Assembly (NCBI RefSeq): GCF_947241705.1
Contig: NC_079262.1
Coordinates: forward strand, 558,001 to 622,000
Reading direction: 5' to 3'
Source of the DNA: Saccharomyces mikatae IFO 1815
Taxonomy: Eukaryota; Ascomycota; Saccharomycetes; Saccharomycetales; Saccharomycetaceae
DNA length: 64,000 bases
Below, piece after piece: positions 38,591 to 47,808 of the stretch (positions within the stretch are counted from its first letter, which is position 1; each line of letters begins with the position of its first letter). The notes under the pieces were generated by a model. That model was given only the letters and a program-made list of their open reading frames with translations, did no database searches and was not told the origin of the DNA. The translations under genes were made by a program, and so were the position numbers.

Positions 38591-38618
38591 ACGCGTAAAA
38601 AAAAGGTTTCTTACGCGT
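38591..38618. promoter_or_regulatory. Two MluI cell-cycle boxes upstream of ECO1
   Basis: ACGCGT occurs at 38591-38596 and 38613-38618, 97-124 bases upstream of the ECO1 ATG. Paired MCBs are the binding sites of MBF (Mbp1-Swi6) and predict G1/S transcription, as known for ECO1 in S. cerevisiae. Confidence 0.75.
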
Positions 38619-38714
38619 ACCGAAATCATTATAATACATAAGGATGTACTGTACTATCTACAACAGTTTCAAATAGATATAGTAGGGTTAAAAGCGTGTA
38701 AACCACCGGACAAA

Positions 38715-39560
38715 ATGGGAGCAAGGAAACCACAAAGAAGAACAGGCAAGAAACCAAACCTCATCCAGTCTAAATTACAAGTCAATGACGGTTCGAAATC
38801 GAATAAACTGGTCAAGTGTGATAAATGTGAGATGTCATATTCTTCCACATCAATAGAAGACCGTGCCATTCACGAGAAATACCACAGTTTACACCTCCAT
38901 GGACGTAAATGGTCGCCAAATTGGGGTTCTATAATATACACGAAGCAGAACCACTCAAGGACGGTGCACCTATCAAGATCAACGGGGACGATAACACCAT
39001 TAAATTCATCGCCTTTAAAAAAAGGTGGCCCACCTATCACGCATCATGAGGAAAAGATTGTGTCTGTGAGACCAGATAAATCCAACGGCGAAGTCCGTGC
39101 CATGATGGAGATAATGACGCTGGTGAACAATGAACTGAATGCGCCACACGATGAAAATGACATTTGGAACAATACTACAGAAGAGAAAGGCAAGGCGTTC
39201 GTATACATAAAGAATAACAGGGCAATTGGAATAATAATCATAGAGAACCTGTATGGGGGCGACGGAAAAATATCCGATCGTGGACGTTGGATGGTCTACG
39301 ACTCTAGAAGATTGGTACAGAATGTATACCCTGATTTCAAGATTGGTATATCGAGAATTTGGGTATGTAAGACAGCGAGGAACTTGGGGATCGCAACCAA
39401 ATTGGTCGACACTGCGAGGGAGAATATTGTGTATGGAGAAGTTATTCCTAGGTATCAGGTGGCGTGGTCGCAGCCTACTGACAGCGGTGGAAAACTGGCT
39501 AGCAAATACAATGGAATTCTGCATAAATCGGGCAAGTTGTTATTGCCAGTATATATATGA
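38715..39560 (+). CDS. ECO1: Eco1/Ctf7, cohesin acetyltransferase
   Basis: The 281-residue protein has the same length as in S. cerevisiae. It acetylates Smc3 during S phase to establish sister-chromatid cohesion. A C2H2 zinc finger near 34-57 (VKCDKCEMSYSSTSIEDRAIHEKYH) and a GNAT acetyltransferase domain (about 110-281) are visible. The domain includes ISRIWVCKTARNLGIATKLVD, which holds the acetyl-CoA loop, and VAWSQPTDSGGKLASKY, typical of the Eco1 family. An N-terminal KPQRR...KKPNLIQSKL piece resembles a PCNA-interacting peptide. About one residue in ten differs from S. cerevisiae Eco1 as I remember it. Confidence 0.97.
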   Translation: MGARKPQRRTGKKPNLIQSKLQVNDGSKSNKLVKCDKCEMSYSSTSIEDRAIHEKYHSLHLHGRKWSPNWGSIIYTKQNHSRTVHLSRSTGTITPLNSSPLKKGGPPITHHEEKIVSVRPDKSNGEVRAMMEIMTLVNNELNAPHDENDIWNNTTEEKGKAFVYIKNNRAIGIIIIENLYGGDGKISDRGRWMVYDSRRLVQNVYPDFKIGISRIWVCKTARNLGIATKLVDTARENIVYGEVIPRYQVAWSQPTDSGGKLASKYNGILHKSGKLLLPVYI

Positions 39561-39656
39561 CTCTTTTGCAAAAGACTGAGAGAATGGACATTGGAAAAAG
39601 AAAAAAAATCTTTCCGGTTATTGTTAGTACGTTTCTTACTATATAAATAAACTAAA

Positions 39657-41315
39657 TTATTTTTTGATGGAGCCACTTATCTTTCTTATACCACCTGCGG
39701 CGCTTGTAGTCCTTCTTCCCGACGTTACTCTCCTATTTTTGGGCAAAAGTTGTCTTAGTATGGTATCATCCGCGGCACTGTTGATATTGTTCGTTGCACT
39801 GGTTTCGTTATCTTCCATTCGTGACGATGAAACAGACGAAATATCACTTTTCTTGCGCGAAGTTTTGGAATAACGGTTACTTATACTATTGCTGTCCTGC
39901 ATGGATTCATCATCTGAGTTATTGCTTTCTATCACTCCCTTCTCTTTCACATAGGAAGGTGGATTATTATTATTGTTGATGTCTTCTATAGTATTGGAGC
40001 CGTTTTGGCCCTTTCTCGGCTGGCCAGGCGAAGTCTGTGGCACTGCCGAACTTTTGAATGAACCACCTCCATTATTAGTTGTAGAAGGTTGACTAGAATT
40101 TCTGGCACTGACAGCTCCATGACTGTTAGATGGTGGCGTCATTGTTAAATCTCTCATATCTCCTTCGATATTATTATGGGAGACTCTTTTGTCATCTTTA
40201 AGCTTCTTCTTCTGTAGACGGTATTCTTCTAGGCCTATCAAGGGATATAATCCACCAATGACCTCGCTAGGCTTTAAAGAAATCCTGGTTGTGTACTTCC
40301 ATTCTCTAAAATCGTTCTGGTGTAAATATAACCAATGTTGTTGAGGACCAACCACCATTCCGGGCCTTATGAACCTTAAGAACCCAATACATTCATTGGC
40401 GGTAAATCCATACGTGTATATCAAGTGTGCACCAATTAGACAACCGGTTCTCCCTAACCCAGCTTTACAGTGAACAGCAATTTTGCCGCCTCTTTTGATT
40501 ATTGTTTCTGCAGCTCCAACAAAGTTCTTAACAATGGAAAGATCTGGACATGTACCATCTTCAAAGATCAAATCCAAATGTTGAATGCCAATGTCCTCAA
40601 AGTGCTTTTTATTGTATAAGTGAGAATTCAATCTTACCACTAATTGAACCTTATTATTAGCGAAAAAATTCAAAACAGATCTGAATGGCTGATTCAAATG
40701 TGAAGATTTGGTAGCTAGATGGCCTTTTGGGTGGTCCTCTTGGGGAGACGCAAATGCAATGAAATCCGGGGTGAGTACATTGAAGTCACCAAACTCTACG
40801 TGTTCATATTTCTCATAACTCTCCAAATTGAAGGAATGCAAATCAATAAGCCCTTTCTCCTTGGCCCTCCAAACACCGTAAACCACGTCTTGAATAGTAA
40901 TTTCGAAATCCGCGTTGGAATAACCAGCATCTCTAAATGGCATGAAGGGAGGGTCTACTTGCGCCAACGGCTGAAGCACTTGATGAGGAGTCCATGCCTG
41001 GACAAGAATCATGTAGCAGCAAAGCATACATGCGGCGTTAGCCCGCTGTCTCGTGGATGCAGATGAATAGAACACAACCGCTTTATTGGCATTTTCAGGG
41101 TCATTCAAGATTTCATGGAAAATAACCGCAAATCGGTATAGATGACCAATGTTCATGGGACCAAAGTCTAAATGGAAACTATTGTAAAATATTGCGTCCT
41201 CCACGGTAAAAAACACCAGCTCATCAGTATCTTCTGGCGTATAATCATACGCACCGAGATATACTCTGCCTCGCAGGAACTCGATCGTGTTGTCGAGGTA
41301 TACACTCCTGCGCAT
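39657..41315 (-). CDS. CDC14: Cdc14, mitotic exit dual-specificity phosphatase
   Basis: The protein has 552 residues (551 in S. cerevisiae). It reverses Cdk1 phosphorylation to drive mitotic exit, and is held in the nucleolus by Net1 until released by FEAR and MEN. The catalytic loop HCKAGLGRTG places the nucleophilic Cys at residue 283, as in S. cerevisiae. The N-terminal non-catalytic phosphatase-like domain covers about 1-190 and the substrate-recognition region IRPGMVVGPQQHWLY follows the active site. The C-terminal tail (after about 375) is disordered with basic NLS-like clusters (KTSRKKS, KNRRVTSGRR). It converges with ECO1, with under 100 bases between them. Confidence 0.97.
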   Translation of the reverse strand: MRRSVYLDNTIEFLRGRVYLGAYDYTPEDTDELVFFTVEDAIFYNSFHLDFGPMNIGHLYRFAVIFHEILNDPENANKAVVFYSSASTRQRANAACMLCCYMILVQAWTPHQVLQPLAQVDPPFMPFRDAGYSNADFEITIQDVVYGVWRAKEKGLIDLHSFNLESYEKYEHVEFGDFNVLTPDFIAFASPQEDHPKGHLATKSSHLNQPFRSVLNFFANNKVQLVVRLNSHLYNKKHFEDIGIQHLDLIFEDGTCPDLSIVKNFVGAAETIIKRGGKIAVHCKAGLGRTGCLIGAHLIYTYGFTANECIGFLRFIRPGMVVGPQQHWLYLHQNDFREWKYTTRISLKPSEVIGGLYPLIGLEEYRLQKKKLKDDKRVSHNNIEGDMRDLTMTPPSNSHGAVSARNSSQPSTTNNGGGSFKSSAVPQTSPGQPRKGQNGSNTIEDINNNNNPPSYVKEKGVIESNNSDDESMQDSNSISNRYSKTSRKKSDISSVSSSRMEDNETSATNNINSAADDTILRQLLPKNRRVTSGRRTTSAAGGIRKISGSIKK

Positions 41316-41838
41316 TTTTTTATACGTGTATATTACAGCCCCAACCTCTGTGCAATTGTTCTATGTCACACCTCCGAACAAATGGAAAATATCTTATTCA
41401 ATATTGCTTTAATTTCATATTTGTTTACCTTTGAACCAAATGAAGAAAAAACTTATGATGCTTAAAAACACATTCCCGTTCAAAGCGACACATATCTTTA
41501 TATTGACACAATAATAGTAATGCTCTTGGCTGTTCTTTTCACCCACCGTTAGATGAGTGACAAATACATCACACTATTAGGCTCCTACGTAATGCGTTAC
41601 GTCTTTCCCATTTACTCCGTTGACTTTATAGCGTAGCAAGCTCATTGAGTTTCAAGGTGCGAAAACGCATCTAGAGAGTACACGGTAGTATCCCACTATG
41701 AAATATGTTAGTAATCACAAACATGGCAATATCAAGCTAGTGCACACTCTAGCTATTACACATCTGTCAATATAATTAACAAAAACAAAACCAGGCACGC
41801 TTTGTACAAATTAAGGTTAAGTTGATGAGAAAAAAATA

Positions 41839-41927
41839 TCTCCCGGGGGCGAGTCGAACGCCCGATCTCAAGATTTCGTGGTAATAAATTACAGTCTTGC
41901 GCCTTAAACCAACTTGGCTACCGAGAG
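41839..41927 (-). tRNA. tRNA-Tyr(GUA) with 14-base intron
   Basis: The reverse complement has acceptor CTCTCGG / CCGGGAG, anticodon GTA, T-arm CGTTCGACTCG and discriminator A. The intron at 41875-41888 starts one base 3' of the anticodon. Total 89 bases, mature 75. An A-run at 41830-41836 is the terminator. It corresponds to tY(GUA)F2. No LTR lies near it. Confidence 0.96.
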
Positions 41928-42169
41928 TCGTATTTTGTTAACGATTTGGGTATCGTCTACTCTATATAAAAAGATTATTTTGGTTTTTATCCTTTTTTTT
42001 CTTTTTTCAGAGCGAAAGGCTTACTGTATTGGTCTTCCTAATATTCCAGTATAATAGTCATCAATGATTACCTTATCAATGCTGAGAGGATCTCGCAAAA
42101 ATAGGCACAGGTACACGACATACTCTCTCAAACACACGCATACACAGTACCCGCAACCGATACGCACTC
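41928..42169. other. PTR3 promoter region
   Basis: About 240 bases between tRNA-Tyr and PTR3, with a T-rich tract at 41980-42007. No specific motif is recognised. Confidence 0.3.
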
Positions 42170-44215
42170 ATGCACACTAATAAACACAAGTGGGGCCACG
42201 AGGCAGATATAATGAGGGTGCTGGATGATATAGAGCACAACCTGTTTCTACCGCAGCGGCTTTTGCGCGATGGTGTTGCTAGTGCTGCTAGTGCTGATGA
42301 ATCACACGTTCAATATGGTACAGTCAAAGACTGCTCCGTGCTTACCTGCGGTTGCTGCATATCTGAATCGCTGTTCCATGAGCTATGCAGGGGAACTTCA
42401 AGCCAACAAGCTGCTTGTCCCATTTGCCAGCAAGAGAATGTACAACTGCTTTCAGCCATCACACCACTGCGTGAGTTGGCCCGTCAAATTGACTTCTTCA
42501 GGAGTACTGCTGCACAGAATGAAAGCAGGTACGATGAGCACCCCGGTATAACGAGGACTTCACCATCGTTATCATCGGCGCTATCGCTAACACCATCGCG
42601 GTCTTCCTCCACTGTTGAGCTGGAAACAGACAATAAGACACTGTCTAGCTCTACGGCAAAGGAGAAGTCATCATTGCTTGAACTCTTTCATATTGTAGCT
42701 TCGCGAATACATAATTCGAACGCAGAGATAAAGTCGGGCCAGCCACTTGCTATTGGCACCGTTCAAGAACAAGAAGAACACAGCACCAAAGAGAACTATT
42801 CAAGCAGTTTTCTCGATCCTAATTATGAGGACCACACGAATTGGAAAATACTGGACAATGCGTCGAACACAAGAACAGTGCCGATAGACAACAATTCCTC
42901 CTTGGTGTCCACAGACGTTACAGTGCCTTCCACGGCAACCTACCAGACGAATAACGCACATGATGTGGACGAAGAGAAGGAATACTTCTTCGCAAACTGT
43001 TTTCCCATGTACCGAAAAAAATTCCAGTTCAGCACACACCCCAAATTCCTAGGGACAAAATCCAAATTATTTATCAACCAGAGCATTTCTCCCGACTGTA
43101 CCAAGTTCGCTCTCATAACTGAACACAAGTGGGAAGTTTACTCGATAAATCCAAAGGACAATTCTCCTCGGCTAATATCATGTGGCAAGTCCAGTGGCGA
43201 ATATGGACCTAACTTCAACCAACTAACGGAGCCATCATCGTCACTCTCGGCAACTTCTCAGGCATCAAAAAAGAAAAAGAAGAGCTGGAGTCAACGTTTC
43301 TGCAAATTATCCAATGAATTCTTGATAATATCGGGCTCGCAAAGCATTCTCAATATCCACGACATAAACCAAAATGGCAAACTCATCCACACCTACGTCT
43401 CGCGATTCCCCATTCGATGCATCGACATAGACCCCAGTTCGCAGATAATAGCCTACGGAATCACCGGTAAGGATAGGCATACGGGCGCAGAACAAGCATT
43501 GGTAGTGATCCAACAAATTATGAGGAATAAAGTTACTTCAGAGCCTGAGTTTCCTCCACCAATCACAATAACACTTCCCTATAGAGACCCCATCAATACA
43601 ATACAGCTTTCGCACGATGCCAAGTACTTGACATGTTCCACCGCGCTAGAGTCACGGTTCTTAATCATCTCCTTGCAGAAGATTAACGAGCCCAGATTGA
43701 TAATGAAAAGCGTCCGATCCATCGACACCTCTTTGGAATCTGAAGGTATCACCGACACGAAACTCTTCCCGGGAAATCCAAACCTGATGTGTATCACATC
43801 CACAGCGTTCAACTCCTCTCCCCTAGTCATAAACACGAAAATCACCCAAATAAACGGCGTGCGGTCTGTGGCCCAACCATCCATGCTAATAAGAGTGGAT
43901 GAAATCGGATGCAAGATTCATAAATGCGAAATATCGCCAAGAAACGACGCCATTGCCTTCCTCGACCGGAACGGATCAGTTTACATTATGTGTGCGCCCA
44001 CCATGATTGACAACAATGAAAAGAGAAGAACAATTCTTGTTGAAACCGTGGCCAATGCCTACAGAGCTTATGAATCCGCCACTTTGCGGTTTAACCCGGA
44101 GGGCAACAAGCTTTACATCCTCGACAGAAAAGGAACCTTCTTTGTGGAGGATTTTGCGTACGGCTTGCCCCAATCTCGTGAAATCACAAAATGTAAGCAA
44201 ATATTCCACAAGTAA
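42170..44215 (+). CDS. PTR3: Ptr3, SPS amino-acid sensor component
   Basis: The protein has 681 residues (678 in S. cerevisiae). Ptr3 links the plasma-membrane sensor Ssy1 to casein kinase and the protease Ssy5, which activates Stp1/Stp2 when amino acids are present outside the cell. An N-terminal Cys-rich region (about 55-92: LTCGCCISESLFHELC and CPICQQENV) looks RING/zinc-like. A long variable Ser/Thr-rich linker follows, then a WD40-like propeller half (about 290-670). A Lys-rich stretch ASKKKKKSWS lies near 366. The start ATG lies in a CACACA-rich leader. Regions outside the propeller diverge quickly from S. cerevisiae. Confidence 0.96.
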   Translation: MHTNKHKWGHEADIMRVLDDIEHNLFLPQRLLRDGVASAASADESHVQYGTVKDCSVLTCGCCISESLFHELCRGTSSQQAACPICQQENVQLLSAITPLRELARQIDFFRSTAAQNESRYDEHPGITRTSPSLSSALSLTPSRSSSTVELETDNKTLSSSTAKEKSSLLELFHIVASRIHNSNAEIKSGQPLAIGTVQEQEEHSTKENYSSSFLDPNYEDHTNWKILDNASNTRTVPIDNNSSLVSTDVTVPSTATYQTNNAHDVDEEKEYFFANCFPMYRKKFQFSTHPKFLGTKSKLFINQSISPDCTKFALITEHKWEVYSINPKDNSPRLISCGKSSGEYGPNFNQLTEPSSSLSATSQASKKKKKSWSQRFCKLSNEFLIISGSQSILNIHDINQNGKLIHTYVSRFPIRCIDIDPSSQIIAYGITGKDRHTGAEQALVVIQQIMRNKVTSEPEFPPPITITLPYRDPINTIQLSHDAKYLTCSTALESRFLIISLQKINEPRLIMKSVRSIDTSLESEGITDTKLFPGNPNLMCITSTAFNSSPLVINTKITQINGVRSVAQPSMLIRVDEIGCKIHKCEISPRNDAIAFLDRNGSVYIMCAPTMIDNNEKRRTILVETVANAYRAYESATLRFNPEGNKLYILDRKGTFFVEDFAYGLPQSREITKCKQIFHK

Positions 44216-44301
44216 TGCATTAAAAACATATACGTATATGTAAGATATTAGTATAGGTAATAAGATGAAAAATTCTTTATATCTCGAGAAAATAGGCCAC
44301 A

Positions 44302-44327
44302 TCACGTGAACTTATATAGACACGTGA
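44302..44327. promoter_or_regulatory. Two CACGTG boxes upstream of MET10 (Cbf1/Met4 type)
   Basis: TCACGTGA lies at 44302-44309 and CACGTGA at 44321-44327, 210-235 bases upstream of the MET10 ATG. A GTGTGG core near 44345-44350 may be a Met31/Met32 site. This is the standard layout of a sulphur-regulated MET promoter. Confidence 0.75.
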
Positions 44328-44536
44328 TTCATTATCGTCCCACAGGTGTGGCTTTTTAATGCCGTGAAAAAGTCTCAACCATAATAGTCATCCTCGAGCT
44401 GACGTTATATATAAGCAACAGAGACTAATAGTTCTGTAAGCTGCGGCTTGATGGGTTGGGAACAATTCCCGTTTAAATGGAATGCACATAGCTCCTTTCA
44501 ACTGTTTCCTTCAAGGTCGCCCATCAAAAAAAAGAA

Positions 44537-47500
44537 ATGCCGGTTGAGTTTGCTACCAATCCCTTTGGCAAGGCCAAAAATGCAACTTCACTGCCCAACT
44601 ACGGTACACCAGTAACCGCAATTTCATCCGTGCTGTTCAATCATGTGGACTCCATTTTTGCTTACAAGTCCTTTTCTCAGCCTGATTTACTATATCAAGA
44701 CCTGAAAAAATGGTGTGAAAAGAGTGGTGACGAGTCACGTGGTAAGACCTTTTTCCAAGAGCTAGATATCAGATCTGGTGCTGGCCTGACTCCTTTGGGG
44801 TTTTCTCATGGCCTGAAAAGCACTACTGCGATCGTTGCTCCAGGGTTTTCACTACCGTATTTCATTAGCTCTTTGAAGACCGTTCCACACGATGGTAAGT
44901 TTCTTTTGAATGTTGGTGCTTTAAACTATGACAATACCACAGGTTCTGTCACCAATGACTACGTGACCGCATTAGATGCTGCTTCCAAGCTTCAATATGG
45001 TGTTGTAACTCCGATTTCCACTAACGAGGTGCAAAGCGTCGCTTTACTAGCATTGGCGATTGCAACTTTCAGTAACAGTTCTGGTGCTATCAACTTATTT
45101 GACGGGTTAAACTACTCAAAAACCGTCTTACCTTTGGTTGAATCTGTTCCAGAAGCCTCCATCTTAGCAAAATTATCCAAAGTTATAGCTCCAAATGCTG
45201 CCTTTGATGATGTCTTGGATAAGTTTAATGAATTATCTGGATTAAGACTGCATAATTTCCAATACTTTGGTGCTCAGGATGCTGAAACCGTGTTTATCAC
45301 TTATGGGTCCTTGGAATCTGAATTATTTAATTCCGTTATCAGTGGCAATAGCTCAAAAATTGGGTTAATAAACGTCAGAGTGCCATTGCCTTTCAATGTG
45401 GCTAAATTCGTCACCCATGTTCCATCTACTGCCAAACAAATTGTCGTTATTGGTCAGAGTTTGGACGGTTCTTCTCCTTCTTTCTTGAGATCCCAAGTTT
45501 CTGCTGCCTTATTTTATCACGGACGCACGTCTATTAACGTCTCCGAGTACATTTACCAGCCAAACTTCATTTGGTCTCCAAATGCCGTCAAATCAATTGT
45601 TTCATCATTCATTACAAGCTTCACTTTCAACGTCAACTCACCATCTGGCGAAGGGTTCATTTATTGGGCTTCTGATAAAAGTATCAATATTGATGTTGCT
45701 TCCAAACTGGTGAAAGCCTTGTCTTTGGAAGACGGAAAATACGTATCTTTAAGAACAAAATTTGATAACTTGGCAAATGCTGGTACCTTCCAAGCTCAGT
45801 TCGTTACCTCAGAGAAACAAGTATCCACCTCTAACATTGATTCTACAAAATTGGCAATCGTGGAAAACGTCAATGTATTGAAATATTTGGACGTAGCTGC
45901 TACAGTCGTAGAAAAAGGTTCAATCGCGTTAGTTTCTCAAAAAACCGTTAAAGATTTAGATCTGAATTCTGTTGAAGGCTATGTCAAGAATTTGGGAATT
46001 CCTGAATCATTTCTAATTTCTATTGCAAAGAAAAACATCAGATTGTTTATAATTGATGCTGAAACCGTTAACGATGAATCAAAATTGTCTTTTTTCATTC
46101 AAGCCGTTTTCTGGAAGTTGGCCTTTGATCTGGACGTCGCAGAATCTACCAACCGTATCTGGAAAAGCATTGATTCAGATGCGGACGTTTCTGCAGCCTC
46201 TATTTCTGAATTCCTCACTGCAGCTTTTGAAAACTCCATTAAAGAGGTTCCTTCTGCTGTGTACACAAACTTTTCTGAAATTGTCATTGAAAAGAAGGAA
46301 GATGAAGAAGAGCCCACAGCTTTGCCAATATTCGTTAATGAGACATCTTTTGTCCCAAATAAAAGTAGTATTGAAGAAATACCATTACCTGAAACCTCCG
46401 AAATCTCTGATATTGCCAAAAAACTATCCTTCAAAGAAGCGTACGACGTTGAGCATAAATTAAGACCTGATTTGCCTGTGAAGAACTTCGTAGTGAAAGT
46501 TAAGGAGAATAGGCGTGTAACACCAGCTGATTATGATAGATATATTTTCCACATAGAATTTGATATTTCTGGTACAGGTATGACTTATGACATTGGTGAG
46601 GCCCTTGGTATTCACGCCAGAAACAACGAAACTTTGGTAAAAGAGTTCTTACAATTCTATGGTCTAAATGAATCCGATATTGTTTCGGTTCCTAACAAGG
46701 ACAACCATCAATTATTGGAGACAAGAACAGTCTTGCAGGCATTTGTGGAAAATTTGGACATTTTCGGAAAACCACCAAAGAGGTTCTACGAGTCACTAAT
46801 TCCATATGCCATTAACGAAGATGAGAAGAAGAAACTAGAAGATTTGGTCACTCCAGCCGGTGCAGTAGACTTGAAGAGATTTCAAGATGTCGAGTACTAT
46901 ACGTACGCTGATATCTTTGAATTATTCCCATCTGTCCGTCCATCTCTTGAGGAACTTGTTACCATCATCGAACCATTGAAGAGAAGAGAATACTCTATTG
47001 CTTCTTCTCAAAGAGTTCATCCAAATGAAGTCCATTTGTTGATTGTAGTTGTTGATTGGGTGGATAATAAGGGTAGAAAGAGATACGGCCAAGCTTCCAA
47101 GTATATCTCGGATCTGGCTGTCGGTTCGGAATTGGTGGTCAGCGTTAAGCCATCTGTTATGAAATTACCTCCATCTCCAAAGCAACCTGTCATCATGAGT
47201 GGTTTGGGTACCGGTTTAGCTCCATTCAAGGCTATCGTTGAAGAAAAATTATGGCAAAAGCAGCAAGGCTATGAAATCGGCGAAGTTTTCCTGTATCTTG
47301 GTTCAAGACACAAAAGAGAAGAATATCTGTATGGTGAATTATGGGAAGCTTACAAAGATGCTGGTATTATCACTCACATCGGTGCTGCTTTCTCAAGAGA
47401 TCAACCTCAAAAGATTTATATTCAAGATCGTATCAAAGAAAACTTGAATGAATTGAAGACTGCAATGATCGATAATGAAGGTTCATTTTACTTATGTGGT

Positions 47501-47644
47501 CCTACTTGGCCAGTTCCAGATATCACTCAAGCTTTGCAAGATATTCTGGCTAAAGACGCTAAGGAGAGAGGCGTCAAAGTTGATTTGGATGCGGCAATTG
47601 AAGACTTGAAGGAAGCTTCAAGATACATTTTAGAAGTATACTAA
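44537..47644 (+). CDS. MET10: Met10, sulfite reductase alpha subunit
   Basis: The 1035-residue protein has the same length as in S. cerevisiae. With the siroheme beta subunit Met5 it reduces sulfite to sulfide using NADPH in sulphate assimilation. The N-terminal half (about 1-550) resembles pyruvate-ferredoxin oxidoreductase-type domains. The C-terminal about 650-1035 is a ferredoxin-NADP reductase-like unit: FAD contacts RREYSIASS (about 818), NADPH-binding SGLGTGLAPFKAI (about 892), LYLGSRHKREEYLYGE and the FYLCGPTWPVPDIT segment near the C-terminus. The promoter carries Cbf1-type boxes. Confidence 0.97.
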   Translation: MPVEFATNPFGKAKNATSLPNYGTPVTAISSVLFNHVDSIFAYKSFSQPDLLYQDLKKWCEKSGDESRGKTFFQELDIRSGAGLTPLGFSHGLKSTTAIVAPGFSLPYFISSLKTVPHDGKFLLNVGALNYDNTTGSVTNDYVTALDAASKLQYGVVTPISTNEVQSVALLALAIATFSNSSGAINLFDGLNYSKTVLPLVESVPEASILAKLSKVIAPNAAFDDVLDKFNELSGLRLHNFQYFGAQDAETVFITYGSLESELFNSVISGNSSKIGLINVRVPLPFNVAKFVTHVPSTAKQIVVIGQSLDGSSPSFLRSQVSAALFYHGRTSINVSEYIYQPNFIWSPNAVKSIVSSFITSFTFNVNSPSGEGFIYWASDKSINIDVASKLVKALSLEDGKYVSLRTKFDNLANAGTFQAQFVTSEKQVSTSNIDSTKLAIVENVNVLKYLDVAATVVEKGSIALVSQKTVKDLDLNSVEGYVKNLGIPESFLISIAKKNIRLFIIDAETVNDESKLSFFIQAVFWKLAFDLDVAESTNRIWKSIDSDADVSAASISEFLTAAFENSIKEVPSAVYTNFSEIVIEKKEDEEEPTALPIFVNETSFVPNKSSIEEIPLPETSEISDIAKKLSFKEAYDVEHKLRPDLPVKNFVVKVKENRRVTPADYDRYIFHIEFDISGTGMTYDIGEALGIHARNNETLVKEFLQFYGLNESDIVSVPNKDNHQLLETRTVLQAFVENLDIFGKPPKRFYESLIPYAINEDEKKKLEDLVTPAGAVDLKRFQDVEYYTYADIFELFPSVRPSLEELVTIIEPLKRREYSIASSQRVHPNEVHLLIVVVDWVDNKGRKRYGQASKYISDLAVGSELVVSVKPSVMKLPPSPKQPVIMSGLGTGLAPFKAIVEEKLWQKQQGYEIGEVFLYLGSRHKREEYLYGELWEAYKDAGIITHIGAAFSRDQPQKIYIQDRIKENLNELKTAMIDNEGSFYLCGPTWPVPDITQALQDILAKDAKERGVKVDLDAAIEDLKEASRYILEVY

Positions 47645-47808
47645 TTTTTTAGAATTAAAAATTGCTTTTTATTTATTGAATATGTATATAACTTTTTTTT
47701 TTTGTTTTGGTCTTCTTTTGCATCTATTCAAAGAATAAAGATTATTATAATACAGTTACAATTTAATATTTTGTTACCCAATCAATGCTAAAGCTAAGAG
47801 CTAATCAA

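Noticed and set aside
47645-47808. Possible replication origin between MET10 and SMC2 (S. cerevisiae has an ARS mapped around here)
   Set aside because: The interval is A/T-rich but I could not find a good 11-base ARS consensus match by eye.
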